This document shows positions 35,700 to 44,729 of a DNA stretch of 64,000 bases, piece by piece (position 1 is the stretch's first letter; the number at the start of each line of letters is the position of its first letter). The DNA lies in assembly GCF_903166545.1 (NCBI RefSeq), contig NZ_CAESCH010000001.1, positions 2,732,001 to 2,796,000 on the forward strand, read 5' to 3'. The translations under genes and the position numbers were made by a program. The notes under the pieces were generated by a model. The model did no database searches. It was not told the DNA's origin and saw nothing but the letters and a program-made list of their open reading frames with translations. Origin of the DNA: Metabacillus schmidteae (GTDB lineage Bacteria > Bacillota > Bacilli > Bacillales > Bacillaceae).

Positions 35700-36548
35700 A
35701 TGCAAAAATTAAATTATGACACAATAAAATCGTATCAATCTTTTCCAACTATCGAAGAAATGGATCAAGCTGTTCGTGGTTTTTTATATACATATAAATC
35801 TTCATTGTCTGAAGGAACATTAAAAGTTTTAACGTTTATCTGGAGACATTCTGTAAAAGTAATTGGGGTGTCATTTGCCAAATACGATACAATAGCTGAC
35901 GAGGTTGAGTTGAATCGAAGAACCGTTATTCGCGTGGTGAAAACATTAGAAAATCTTGGCCTTATAAAAAAAGTTCCAACTGCCAGAATGAATGGAAAAC
36001 AAGGGGTAAATTTACTTGTAATTCAACCTTTTCAATCAATTGAAGAATTACTACCTAATAATATGTCACCCCATGATGTCACTCGAGATGTCACTCCTAA
36101 TAAAACAGAGAATAAGCAAAGTTCACTCTGTGAGAATAAAACTAAAATACGAACTAACGTAACAGAGTTAGAAAACATGGAACCTGTTGAACAACTAAAG
36201 AGTAATACTTTTGATTCAATCTCTGATCATGAAATAGATGAGAGTTTTTTACCAGAAATTGTTCACATAAAGTTTATTGAAGCGGTCAAGCCTTTTTTTC
36301 ATGCTACTGATATCTACAGATTATGGAACCGTGTGCTTATTGCCTATAACAAAATTAACCCACAAAGGTATATTGATGATTTAATCGATGTAGTGGTATA
36401 TGCTTTTAAACAAACTGTATTTATGAAACGCATGAGAAAAATACATACAAGTTTTGAAGGATACTTTTACCGTACTCTATATGGCATGCTTAATGTTGAA
36501 AAACGACGTGAGAATCGTCATGTGTTATATGACTTTATTGGGGATTAA
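35700..36548 (+). CDS. winged helix-turn-helix protein
   Basis: This 282-aa protein has an N-terminal winged-helix DNA-binding domain (about residues 25-115), with TIADEVELNRRTVIRVVKTLENLGLIKKV as the HTH and wing part (cited in pieces). A hydrophilic linker and a helical C-terminal domain follow. The architecture resembles plasmid or phage replication-type HTH proteins that are also common on Bacillus chromosomes. The role here is unknown. TTAGGGGGAC precedes the ATG. It may form a unit with the SAP-domain gene 70 bp downstream. Confidence 0.75.
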   Translation: MQKLNYDTIKSYQSFPTIEEMDQAVRGFLYTYKSSLSEGTLKVLTFIWRHSVKVIGVSFAKYDTIADEVELNRRTVIRVVKTLENLGLIKKVPTARMNGKQGVNLLVIQPFQSIEELLPNNMSPHDVTRDVTPNKTENKQSSLCENKTKIRTNVTELENMEPVEQLKSNTFDSISDHEIDESFLPEIVHIKFIEAVKPFFHATDIYRLWNRVLIAYNKINPQRYIDDLIDVVVYAFKQTVFMKRMRKIHTSFEGYFYRTLYGMLNVEKRRENRHVLYDFIGD

Positions 36549-36625
36549 TGGCAGAAAATCTCCTTGTAAGGATTGGAACACTTGTTCTATAATGAGTGTT
36601 ATGAGACATTAAGGAGGAGTTGTTA

Positions 36626-37213
36626 GTGAGACCAAGGTTGACTAAAGAGATCAGCATCCACTCTTTTAAAGAGTTTTATTGGTTAAAAGAGGAATTACAA
36701 ACGTTTTGCAGAGAAAATGGGATCAGTGCCACTGGTTCAAAAATGGAAATATCGGATAGGATTGAAACTTTTCTTCTTACTGGAGAGATAAAAAAACCTA
36801 CTAGAAAGTTAAAAGCAACCAGTTTTGCTGTACCTTCGAAAGACTTAAGTCTTGATACAGTTATTACAGAAAACCATCGATGCAGTCAAGAAGTGAGAGC
36901 TTTTTTAAAAACGGTTATCCCAAAATTTCATTTTTCAACTTATATTCAGAACTACTTTAAAAATAATGTTGGAAAAACGTACCGCGATGTTGTTGATGCT
37001 TGGTATGTTGAGGAAGAACGTAAGAAAGACCCATCCTATACAAAAAAGATCGGACCACAATTTGAATACAACCAATTCACTCGTGACTTCTTTGCAGACC
37101 CGAATAATAAAGGGAAAACTCGCACAGAAGCAATTGAAGCATGGAACAAAATAAAGAAACTTCCCGGCAGCAACAAATATGATCCTATTATGGTAGATTC
37201 GAAATCAAAATAA
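36626..37213 (+). CDS. SAP domain and DUF6434-like protein
   Basis: This 195-aa protein has an N-terminal SAP-like motif, KEELQTFCRENGISATGSKMEI (about residues 15-50; the motif is LxxxCxxxGI.ATGsK), a fold often used to bind DNA. The C-terminal half contains two FxxYxxN/FF..N.GKTrxeaxxAW repeats, as in DUF6434. I chose the GTG at 36626, 8 nt after AGGAGG, over the upstream TTG. The combination with the HTH gene suggests a DNA-related role, but none is established. Confidence 0.75.
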   Translation: MRPRLTKEISIHSFKEFYWLKEELQTFCRENGISATGSKMEISDRIETFLLTGEIKKPTRKLKATSFAVPSKDLSLDTVITENHRCSQEVRAFLKTVIPKFHFSTYIQNYFKNNVGKTYRDVVDAWYVEEERKKDPSYTKKIGPQFEYNQFTRDFFADPNNKGKTRTEAIEAWNKIKKLPGSNKYDPIMVDSKSK

Positions 37214-37305
37214 GACATCCAGTGCAATGAAGTTTATCATGTGAAAAGACTGCTTTATTTAAAAATTGGATTTAGAATGGTATTGGATGATAAATGATTA
37301 TTAGG

Positions 37306-37640
37306 TTATTTTAGCAACAGTGATGAAAGGCTTTTTGGAAGGGCTCGAAACTGGTTATGTCCTTCATAACAGGGATGAAGGACATTTTAGAAGAGCTGTG
37401 AATGAGTAATGTCCCTCACACCAGGGATGAAGAACAATTTAGAAGAGCTGTGTATGAGATTTGTCCTTCATGCCAAGGATGAAGGACTTTTCAGAAAAGC
37501 TGTATACGAATTATGTCCTTCATACCAAGGATGAAGAACATTTCAGAAGAGTTGTGAATGAGTTATGTCCTTCATACCGAGGATGAAGAACATTCCAGAA
37601 AAGCTGTGTATGAGATTTGTCCTTCATACTCACATAAAAC
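37306..37640. repeat. 52-bp tandem repeat with internal hairpins
   Basis: A 52-bp unit starting TGTCCTTCAT recurs at 37358, 37410, 37462, 37514, 37566 and 37618 (last one partial), with a degenerate copy before 37358. Each unit contains GTCCTTCAT and a complementary ATGAAG(G/A)AC, so every copy can form a hairpin. The period is not a multiple of three and no frame is kept, so it is non-coding. It fills most of the spacer between the SAP gene and the aldolase gene. Confidence 0.9.
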
Positions 37641-37654
37641 ATAGAAATAAAAGA

Positions 37655-37684
37655 AGGCGAGCATTCTTTAAAAATATCTCGCCT
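37655..37684 (-). terminator. terminator of the aldolase gene
   Basis: AGGCGAG (37655-37661) pairs with CTCGCCT (37678-37684) and is followed by TCTTTTATTT on the minus strand, about 50 bp beyond the aldolase stop. Confidence 0.75.
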
Positions 37685-37733
37685 GTTCTACCTTCTTTAT
37701 TAAATGAATTTGTACACAAACCAAACTTATACT

Positions 37734-38693
37734 TTACTTACTCGCAGGTGCAACCGACGCTTCAGGAGAAGTAACTTTATCATAAAATTCAACAAATTTA
37801 TCACGATCTTCACTATCACGGTAAGCCATTGCTACACGAGGATGCTCATTTAATGTACCGGAAATCATGTAAGGAATGATATAGCCCCACTCCCACTTTT
37901 GTCTCATGTCGAGCATATGTTTTTCAATCACACCAAGTACTGGTTTCAACTCATAGCTGGATTTTTGGATATGTGTTACAAGTAGTTCTGTATGGCAATT
38001 GCCCGCTGCTCTCCCCATTCCATAAACGGATGAATCAAGATAACTTACGCCATTCCGCATAGCAGTTAGAGTATTAGCAAAAGCAAGCTGCATATTATTG
38101 TGTGTATGAATACCAAATTGCTTATTTGGTAGCATGCCCTTAAATTTCTTTACTTGGTGTTCTATATCAGAAGGATCTAAACTTCCAAACGAATCAACGA
38201 TATACACGACATCTACCGGACTGTCCTTTACCATTTCAAAAGCCTCTATTAATTGGTTTTCAGGAACACTGGATAATGCCATAATGTTGAGCGCTGTTTC
38301 ATACCCTAGATCGTGGAACATTTGAACAAGCTCAAGGCCCTTATCTACTTCACGGATATAACAAGCAACTCGAATCATATCTAAAACACTTTGTTCACGT
38401 GGTAACACATCGTTTGGATCAACACGTCCAATATCAACAAGTGCAGATAATTTTGTGTTTTTCTTCTGTGGAATGACTTCTTTTAAAAAATGATCATCAA
38501 GAAATCTCCATGGATTTGGTTCACTTGCCTTTAAAAGTTTTGGAGAATTTTTATAACCGATTTCCATATACTCCACCCCAGCCTCATTTAGGCCGTGATA
38601 CAAGTCTTGAACAAATTCTACGCTGAAATCCCAATTATTCACTAACCCGCCATCACGAATGGTACAGTCAATTATATTCGAGCGATTTGCCAT
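37734..38693 (-). CDS. DRE-TIM metallolyase family aldolase (HMGL-like)
   Basis: This protein of about 319 aa is an HMG-CoA-lyase-like aldolase. It has the signature IIDCTIRDGGLVNNWDF at the start (D-C-T-x-R-D-G), GVEYMEIGYK near residue 40, and GIHTHNNMQLAFAN near 200 (metal-binding His-x-His). Relatives are 4-hydroxy-2-oxovalerate aldolases and citramalate/isopropylmalate-type enzymes; the substrate cannot be read. The longest frame adds 23 residues, but the ATG at 38693 follows an AGGAGG site and fits the family start. It is monocistronic. Confidence 0.85.
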   Translation of the reverse strand: MANRSNIIDCTIRDGGLVNNWDFSVEFVQDLYHGLNEAGVEYMEIGYKNSPKLLKASEPNPWRFLDDHFLKEVIPQKKNTKLSALVDIGRVDPNDVLPREQSVLDMIRVACYIREVDKGLELVQMFHDLGYETALNIMALSSVPENQLIEAFEMVKDSPVDVVYIVDSFGSLDPSDIEHQVKKFKGMLPNKQFGIHTHNNMQLAFANTLTAMRNGVSYLDSSVYGMGRAAGNCHTELLVTHIQKSSYELKPVLGVIEKHMLDMRQKWEWGYIIPYMISGTLNEHPRVAMAYRDSEDRDKFVEFYDKVTSPEASVAPASK

Positions 38694-38988
38694 AGTTATC
38701 ATTTCCTCCTGAATTATGTAAATATATCTTTTAAATTTGCCATAATGATGATGAAGTGTCAACAGATTTTGTAAAAGTATTGGGAATTATAAAAAAATTA
38801 ATTCTATTTAGTAGTGATATAGTTTAAATTTCACTATTGTTTATTGCAAAATAGAAGTGCAGACCTTTGCAACAGAAAAATGCAGAGTCCTGCACTTATT
38901 TTAATAAGGGCATAAAAAAAGACTTGCCAGTCACCCCAAGTCCCTCTAATGTAATGGTGTCGAATCAATACATGGAGGTTACGGAAGG

Positions 38989-40413
38989 ATGCTAGCAATG
39001 TCTGATATTAATTGTATCAAAAATTTAAGAAACAACAAAGGACTATCAATCTCCCAAATACAGAAAATAGTGGGAGTTAACTGGCGTACTGCAAAGAAAT
39101 ACGCTGATGATGACCAGATTCCTAAAGAAACCCTCAAAGCTAGAAAAGGAATGATGTATGAGGAAAAATGGGGAGAAATGGTTGCCGATTGGTTGTTCGA
39201 AGATCAAAGATTAAAAAGAAAATCTAGAAGGACAAATAAAGAGTTACATAACGAATTGATTAAATATGGATTTACTGGCTCATATAGAACTGTATGCAAT
39301 TTTGTAAAAGAGTGGAAAAGCAGTCATCAAGAAGAACGTGATAAAGGACATGAAAGATTAGCGCACCCTCCGGGTGAAGCACAAGTGGATTTTGGAGTAA
39401 TGGAAGCTGTTCAAGATGGGGATCTAGTAGATGTTCGAGCATTGATCATGTCTATGCCTTATAGCAACGCAGGCTTTGCAATACCTCTTCCATCTGAGAA
39501 TCAAGAATGTTTTTTGCATGGATTGCAGGAACTGTTCATTCAAGCTGGTGGAGTGCCAAAGTCATTAAGAATTGACAACCTTACACCTGCAGTAAAACAA
39601 ACCCGATCAAAAATGGAAGAGGCAAAACTAACAGATGAATTTATGCAATTTCAGAACCATTATGGCTTTGAAGTTCAAGTTTGTAATCCTAGAAGTGGCC
39701 ATGAGAAAGGAAATGTAGAAAATAAGGTGGGCTATATTCGATATAACTTTTTCACTAAGGCACCTGTGATGAAAAGCTTTGAAGATCTAACCTTACAGTT
39801 AAAGGAAAAACTGGAGGAAGATCGTAAGAGGCTGCATTATGAGAAAGAAGTTCTAATCCAAGAGTTATGGGAGCAAGAGACCAAGTACTTACTAGCTTTG
39901 CCTGAGAAGGAATATCCAGTATTCAAAAAAGACCTGGCAAAGGTAAATAAGTACAATGAAGTGAAAATTGACAATTCCCTTATACATGTGCCACGTGCAT
40001 TTAACTATAGCCAATTGCACCTACTCCTTAGCTGGGATCAATTTAAAGTTGTTTCACCAGACGGTGAAATTCTGTTGGAGGACTTCCGTCCTTATATGAA
40101 CAAGCGAAAAGCACTCCCGTGGTTATCTATTATAAAAACATGGATCTATAAACCAAGGGTTCTAAACTATTCTCGATATTGTGACTACCTTCCGGGAAGA
40201 GTAAAGGAGTTTCTACTAACGGACAATTTGCTCATTCGGCGAAAACGTTTAGAGGCCCTCTCTACACTCTTAGTTACATATGATATGAAACGAATTAATG
40301 AAGAGTTTTATGACTTAATTGAGAAAGATCGTTTAAATGGCGATATCAATCCTTATGAAGTGGATTGGAACCAATATGATGCCCTCACTCCAATTGAGGA
40401 GGCCAGCAAATGA
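38989..40413 (+). CDS. istA: IS21 family transposase IstA
   Basis: This 474-aa transposase has an N-terminal HTH (SISQIQKIVGVNWRTAKKYA) and a DDE integrase core with D134 (EAQVDFG), D196 (SLRIDNLT) and E244 (GNVENK). All three catalytic acids are present, so the enzyme may be active. The first ATG (38989) and a second one at 38998 both have usable GGAGG/GGAAGG sites. Its stop overlaps the istB start by 4 bp (ATGA), which suggests coupled translation. Confidence 0.95.
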   Translation: MLAMSDINCIKNLRNNKGLSISQIQKIVGVNWRTAKKYADDDQIPKETLKARKGMMYEEKWGEMVADWLFEDQRLKRKSRRTNKELHNELIKYGFTGSYRTVCNFVKEWKSSHQEERDKGHERLAHPPGEAQVDFGVMEAVQDGDLVDVRALIMSMPYSNAGFAIPLPSENQECFLHGLQELFIQAGGVPKSLRIDNLTPAVKQTRSKMEEAKLTDEFMQFQNHYGFEVQVCNPRSGHEKGNVENKVGYIRYNFFTKAPVMKSFEDLTLQLKEKLEEDRKRLHYEKEVLIQELWEQETKYLLALPEKEYPVFKKDLAKVNKYNEVKIDNSLIHVPRAFNYSQLHLLLSWDQFKVVSPDGEILLEDFRPYMNKRKALPWLSIIKTWIYKPRVLNYSRYCDYLPGRVKEFLLTDNLLIRRKRLEALSTLLVTYDMKRINEEFYDLIEKDRLNGDINPYEVDWNQYDALTPIEEASK

Positions 40414-41135
40414 GTGATCAATTACGAAGTAAGTGTAAGACTCTGCGTTTGGCCCATATAGCAGAAATTTATGATCAAATTCCCTTCGAGAATAAGGAGC
40501 AATATCTTAATGACTTATTTGACGAGGAACATAAGTTAAGAGAACAAACAAAATCTATAAGATTAATAAAAAAGGCAAAGTTTTTGGACAAGAAGACTCT
40601 TCACACTTATGAATGGACAGAACAGATTCGGTTTCCACCTCATACATCTAAAGAGGAAATATGCAGTTTGAGTTTTATTGAAAAAGGAGAAAACGTTGTA
40701 CTAGTAGGTTCTCCTGGCACTGGGAAAACACATCTAGCAACAGGGTTGGGAAGGAAGGCTTGTGAAAATGGATATGAGGTTCGATTCTACCGTGTAGCTC
40801 ATTTAGTAGAAGAATTGGAGCAATCCTTAAGATTGAATAAGCTCTCAGCATTTCGTAAGAAATTGGAAAAGGTAGATTTAATCATCCTAGATGAAATGGG
40901 CTACCTGCCGTTTAGTAAAGAGGGATCTGAGCTTCTCTTCCAACTTATCTCTGAATTCTACGAGCAAAAAAGTTTAATAATCACGTCAAATTTAGAGTTC
41001 AGTCAATGGAACAGGATATTCACAGACTCTAGGTTGACCGCAGCATTGGTAGACCGGTTGATTCATCATGCACATATCATCTCGTATCAAGGAGAGAGTT
41101 ATCGCTTAACGAATGCATTATCTAAAAGAAAATAA
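40410..41135 (+). CDS. istB: IS21 family helper ATPase IstB
   Basis: This 241-aa AAA+ ATPase assists IstA in target selection and strand transfer. It has Walker A GSPGTGKTHLA (about residue 98), Walker B VDLIILDEMG (about 155), and the family ending RLIHHAHIISYQGESYRL. It overlaps istA by 4 bp and appears intact. Confidence 0.95.
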   Translation: MSDQLRSKCKTLRLAHIAEIYDQIPFENKEQYLNDLFDEEHKLREQTKSIRLIKKAKFLDKKTLHTYEWTEQIRFPPHTSKEEICSLSFIEKGENVVLVGSPGTGKTHLATGLGRKACENGYEVRFYRVAHLVEELEQSLRLNKLSAFRKKLEKVDLIILDEMGYLPFSKEGSELLFQLISEFYEQKSLIITSNLEFSQWNRIFTDSRLTAALVDRLIHHAHIISYQGESYRLTNALSKRK

Positions 41136-41312
41136 AGAAAAGTAATTCGGGTGACAAACCTCTGTACTTTTCTTTGCATTTTTCTGCACTTTTCTATTGC
41201 AAAATACACTATGCTAATATGTGTTATAATAACTGAAAAATACATAGATGATCTATCGTCTTATATTGGTTATTAATAATAGGAATAGCTATAATTTGGA
41301 GGTCTTTTATTT

Positions 41313-41642
41313 ATGCGTCCGTTTACAGAAAGAGCAATAAAGATTATTATGCAAATCCCCCACGGTCGGGTCATGACTTATGGACAAATTGCCCGAATAT
41401 CTGGCAGTCCCAGGGGTGCTAGACAGATCGTTCGAATCCTCCACTCTATGAGTACCAAATACCATCTTCCATGGCATAGAGTTATTAATTCAAAAGGAGA
41501 AATTGGCTTAAAAGATCAAACCTCCTTTCAATTACAGAAGCAATTACTCGAAAGTGAAGGCATTAAAGTGACAGAGGAAGGCTGTATTGATTTAACTAAA
41601 TATCAACATTACCAAGCTGTAGAAGATGAATGGCTAAAATAA
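41313..41642 (+). CDS. alkyltransferase-like protein (MGMT fold without the acceptor Cys)
   Basis: This 109-aa protein has the DNA-binding domain of O6-alkylguanine-DNA alkyltransferase, but the active-site PCHRV is PWHRV, with Trp54 in place of the acceptor cysteine. Such ATL proteins bind alkylated DNA and recruit nucleotide excision repair rather than removing the alkyl group. The helix-turn-helix part is MTYGQIARISGSPRGARQI. TTTGGAGGTC precedes the ATG. Confidence 0.93.
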   Translation: MRPFTERAIKIIMQIPHGRVMTYGQIARISGSPRGARQIVRILHSMSTKYHLPWHRVINSKGEIGLKDQTSFQLQKQLLESEGIKVTEEGCIDLTKYQHYQAVEDEWLK

Positions 41643-41815
41643 AGATCATTTATTCATCTGGTTTACATAATAATATTATTGTTATCTTCTCTGAGTATAA
41701 AAGAAAGCAAACACCTCTCCCCTTTTAATAGTCTTAAAACCATTATTTTATAATCTAATGACGAATCTGGGCGAAAATGGTAAAATAGTAAGAGACTACC
41801 TGAGGGAGTTGAAAC

Positions 41816-42172
41816 ATGGTGAAATATTTCGTTGATTTTATGCTGGCAATTGTTCTTACAGCCATCTCCTATGACTTAGGAAGTTTACTCATAAGTGGTG
41901 GAATTGCCTTTTGGCAGGCGTTATTGATTGGATTTTCTGTGGTTTCACTGGGTGCACTTACAGAGGCAGTTGGAGCTCCAATTTGGTTGATCGTTTTAGT
42001 TCCCTTTCCAGTTGGCATGATCTTATTATTTTTCTTTTTAGGTGCTTCTGTTGGTCAGTGGTTTCTTACTTATCTGACAACTCTTGGAATTTACACAGTA
42101 TTTCATATCGTTATGAGCTATTTTTTCTATTTTCATTCATTAATCCCAGCCTGGAAATTATCCCAAAAATAA
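41816..42172 (+). CDS. small membrane protein of unknown function
   Basis: This 118-aa protein has four hydrophobic segments and few charged residues. I do not recognise the family with confidence. A TGAGGGAG site precedes the ATG and a strong terminator follows. The spacer between it and the ATL gene contains nothing else that I can support. Confidence 0.7.
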   Translation: MVKYFVDFMLAIVLTAISYDLGSLLISGGIAFWQALLIGFSVVSLGALTEAVGAPIWLIVLVPFPVGMILLFFFLGASVGQWFLTYLTTLGIYTVFHIVMSYFFYFHSLIPAWKLSQK

Positions 42173-42180
42173 GAACACAA

Positions 42181-42215
42181 AAAGCCTGCTTCCAAGTGAT
42201 TTGGAAGCAGGCTTT
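42181..42215. terminator. bidirectional terminator
   Basis: A 15-bp perfect stem (42181-42195 with 42201-42215) has a 5-nt loop and is flanked by A and T residues. It lies between the convergent membrane-protein and aldo/keto reductase genes. Confidence 0.92.
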
Positions 42216-42218
42216 TGA

Positions 42219-43043
42219 TTATCGTACATTCATATCATTTGGATGTGGACCTTTACGACGGTCACGGTTAAGCTCATTAATTGCGCTCATTTCATCAGAT
42301 GTAAGCTCAAAGTCGAAAACATTAAAGTTTTCTTCAATTCTTGATGGAGTGACTGATTTTGGAATAACAATCGTGTTGTTTTGTAAATGCCAACGTAGAA
42401 TTACTTGAGCTGTTGTTTTGTTATGTGCTTCTGCAATTTTTTTAATAACTTCATCTTGTAATGCTTCTCCACCTTGATCAAGCGGGCTCCATGCTTCGAC
42501 AAAAATATTATGCTTTGCACAGAACTCTTTTATTTCATTTTGCGCAAGATATGGGTGACATTCAATTTGATTTAGTACAGGCACTACTTCACATTCATTG
42601 ATTAGGCGCTCTAAGTGTTCAATTTCAAAATTGCATACACCAATTGCCCTTACTTTTCCATCTTTATATAATTCTTCTAATGCTTTATATGTATCGACAT
42701 ATTGGTCAAACTCTGGAGTTGGCCAGTGAATAAGATAAAGATCAATATAATCAAGTCCTAATCTTTCTAAGCTTGCATCAAATGCTTTTAATGTATTATC
42801 ATACCCTTGATCTGTATTCCATACCTTTGTTGTGATAAATAACTCTTCACGAGGCACAGATGCTTCTTTGATTGCTTTTCCAACACCGACTTCATTTTGA
42901 TAAATCATGGCAGTATCGATCGAAGTGTAACCGGCCTTAATGGCGTTTGAAACAGCATTTGTTGCTTGGTCATCCTCGACTTGCCATACACCAAAACCAA
43001 GCTGCGGCATCTTTAATCCGTTATTTAACGTAACAAAATTCAT
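42219..43043 (-). CDS. aldo/keto reductase
   Basis: This 274-aa NADPH-dependent oxidoreductase has the AKR catalytic tetrad in recognisable contexts: D and Y in SIDTAMIYQNE, K in FITTKVW, and H in LYLIHWP. The C-terminal cofactor-binding part IPKSVTPSRIEENFNVFDF is also present. The size and pattern fit the 2,5-diketo-D-gluconate reductase / glyoxal reductase (YvgN-like) group, which detoxifies carbonyls. AAGGAGAGAG precedes the ATG. Confidence 0.93.
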   Translation of the reverse strand: MNFVTLNNGLKMPQLGFGVWQVEDDQATNAVSNAIKAGYTSIDTAMIYQNEVGVGKAIKEASVPREELFITTKVWNTDQGYDNTLKAFDASLERLGLDYIDLYLIHWPTPEFDQYVDTYKALEELYKDGKVRAIGVCNFEIEHLERLINECEVVPVLNQIECHPYLAQNEIKEFCAKHNIFVEAWSPLDQGGEALQDEVIKKIAEAHNKTTAQVILRWHLQNNTIVIPKSVTPSRIEENFNVFDFELTSDEMSAINELNRDRRKGPHPNDMNVR

Positions 43044-43125
43044 TTTACACTCTCTCCTTTATGAAAAAGTCTATGTTTCATTTTTTACTATACTAGAATT
43101 CCATTCAAATGGAAAAGAATACGCA

Positions 43126-44337
43126 TTATTTAGCAGTTTGAATGCTATCAGAAGATTTACGAACCAAGCCATAATAAGATAAAAATGCTAAAAAGCTCGC
43201 TGAGAAGATTACGACTCCCATTGGAATAGCATTATATTCTCCAGCAATACCTACGAGCGGTGCTGTTAAAGATCCTAACACAAAAGGTAATAAACCTAAT
43301 AATGCAGATGCACTTCCTGCAATATGACCTTGCGTTTCTATTGCAAGTGCAAATGACGTCGTTGAAATAATTCCGATCGATGCTACTAAAAAGAAGATTG
43401 GAACAGCAACTAAAATAAGTGGTGCTTTAAAAAGTAAAGCGATAAGTAAGAGTGCACCAGCTGTATTTGAAAGAATTAATCCAATTTTCAGGAATGTTTT
43501 CTCTGAAATATAATCAGTTAATCGACCAACAGATTGGGTCCCAATAATTAAAGCAATGCCATTTACTCCGAATAGTAGACTAAATACTTGTGGTGACACG
43601 CCATAAATATTTTGATAGACAAATGGAATACCAGATACATAGGCAAAAATTCCGGCAATCATAAATCCTTGTGTGAGTGCATAGCCTGTAAATTGTCGAT
43701 CCTTTAATAATGAACTAAAATTTTTAACAACTTGTTTAAAGTTACTTGGCACTCGGTTTTCTTTCGGTAATGTTTCTTCCAATTTCAATGAAACAATCAA
43801 AAATAAGATCAATCCTACACAAGCTAATACGATGAAGACTCCTGACCAATTAGTAAACGCAAGAACCCCGCCTCCTACGATCGGTGCAACGATCGGACCT
43901 AAATTCCCAACCAACATTAATAATGAAAAGAACTTTGTTAATTCTTTCCCACTGTAAACATCACGAACGACAGCTCTCGATATTACAAGTCCACCTGCAG
44001 CTGCAAAGCCCTGGACAAAACGCGATGCAATGAAGGTATAAATATTAGGTGCAAAGGAACAAGTTAATGATGCTAGTAAATATAAAATAAGGAAAATAAG
44101 TAATGGCTTCCGTCGACCCTGAACATCACTCATCGGACCAATGATTAATTGACCTAATCCCAGACCTAAAAGACAGGTTGTTAGGCTAATCTGTACGAGA
44201 GAAGCTTCCGTTTGATAATCTTCGACAATGGTAGGAAATGAAGGCAAATACATATCGATCGTGAACGGTCCTAAAAGTCCAAGTGATCCTAAAAGCAATG
44301 CAAGCTGTATTCGTTTTGTTCCGGATAATTTATTCAA
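43126..44337 (-). CDS. Bcr/CflA family multidrug efflux MFS transporter
   Basis: This 403-aa, 12-segment transporter has the Bcr/CflA signature at the N-terminus (PFTIDMYLPSFPTI), the MFS loop IIGPMSDVQGRRKPLL and RFVQGFAAAGGLVISRAVVRD. It probably exports drugs or metabolites by proton antiport. The start is TTG (44337), with GAGAGG about 9 nt upstream. It overlaps the end of a short upstream frame discussed under 44338-44729. Confidence 0.9.
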   Translation of the reverse strand: MNKLSGTKRIQLALLLGSLGLLGPFTIDMYLPSFPTIVEDYQTEASLVQISLTTCLLGLGLGQLIIGPMSDVQGRRKPLLIFLILYLLASLTCSFAPNIYTFIASRFVQGFAAAGGLVISRAVVRDVYSGKELTKFFSLLMLVGNLGPIVAPIVGGGVLAFTNWSGVFIVLACVGLILFLIVSLKLEETLPKENRVPSNFKQVVKNFSSLLKDRQFTGYALTQGFMIAGIFAYVSGIPFVYQNIYGVSPQVFSLLFGVNGIALIIGTQSVGRLTDYISEKTFLKIGLILSNTAGALLLIALLFKAPLILVAVPIFFLVASIGIISTTSFALAIETQGHIAGSASALLGLLPFVLGSLTAPLVGIAGEYNAIPMGVVIFSASFLAFLSYYGLVRKSSDSIQTAK

Positions 44338-44729
44338 GTTGTTCTCGCCTCTCTGTTATTAAGTTAAAAAATAGAGTATTCACGATGATGAAAAGAATGT
44401 AAGTTAAACCCTCCTTTCTCATTTTTAACCGGTTAACTTTGCATTTGTTATTACGTTTTGAAAGAAATCGGTCATTTCTAAATTTGTATGCTGGTTCAAT
44501 CATTATGTACATTAAAGGGCTATGTAATCTCCTAAAAATGTATGTGCATGCATACAAAATTAGCACATGAGAAATTATTTCGTCAAGCGAAATGATTAGC
44601 GCTTATTATATGATAAGGTGAATAGTATCTTTCTTTGTATAAGGATCCTTTTTCTATTTCGTTTTATTCTCAAATTTCTCTAGGCCAATTCCACACCTAG
44701 AGATTATATTGAAAATACCCTTATCAGTG
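44338..44729. promoter_or_regulatory. leader region of the Bcr-type pump with a 12-bp palindrome
   Basis: There is no clear gene here. A perfect palindrome TTAACCGGTTAA (44426-44437) lies just before an ATG frame of 30 codons (about 44422 down to 44330) whose end overlaps the pump start. The palindrome could be a repressor operator, and the frame could be a leader peptide, but its ribosome binding site is weak. A TCTCTAGG/CCTAGAGA hairpin (44677-44684 with 44696-44703) lies after the ABC ATPase stop and may be its terminator. Confidence 0.35.

Larger units (their letters stand above)
38838..41208 (+). mobile_element. complete IS21-family insertion sequence
   Basis: The element is 2371 bp long and carries intact istA and istB. 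Its imperfect terminal inverted repeats begin TGTTTATTGCA on the left and TGTATTTTGCA on the right, and 21 of 26 positions match. The flanks are a 4-bp direct repeat, CTAT (38834-38837 and 41209-41212), consistent with the target duplication made by IS21-type elements. Further TGCA-containing subrepeats near both ends fit the multiple transposase-binding sites of this family. The insertion is intergenic and breaks no recognised gene. Confidence 0.93.

Noticed and set aside
37306..37640. Possible CRISPR array
   Set aside because: Units are directly adjacent 52-bp tandem copies without unique spacers, and no cas genes are present.
38843..41206. 11-bp direct repeat ATTGCAAAATA as target duplication of the IS
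   Set aside because: It lies inside the terminal inverted repeats. Aligning the ends from TGT gives 21 of 26 matches and a clean CTAT duplication outside.
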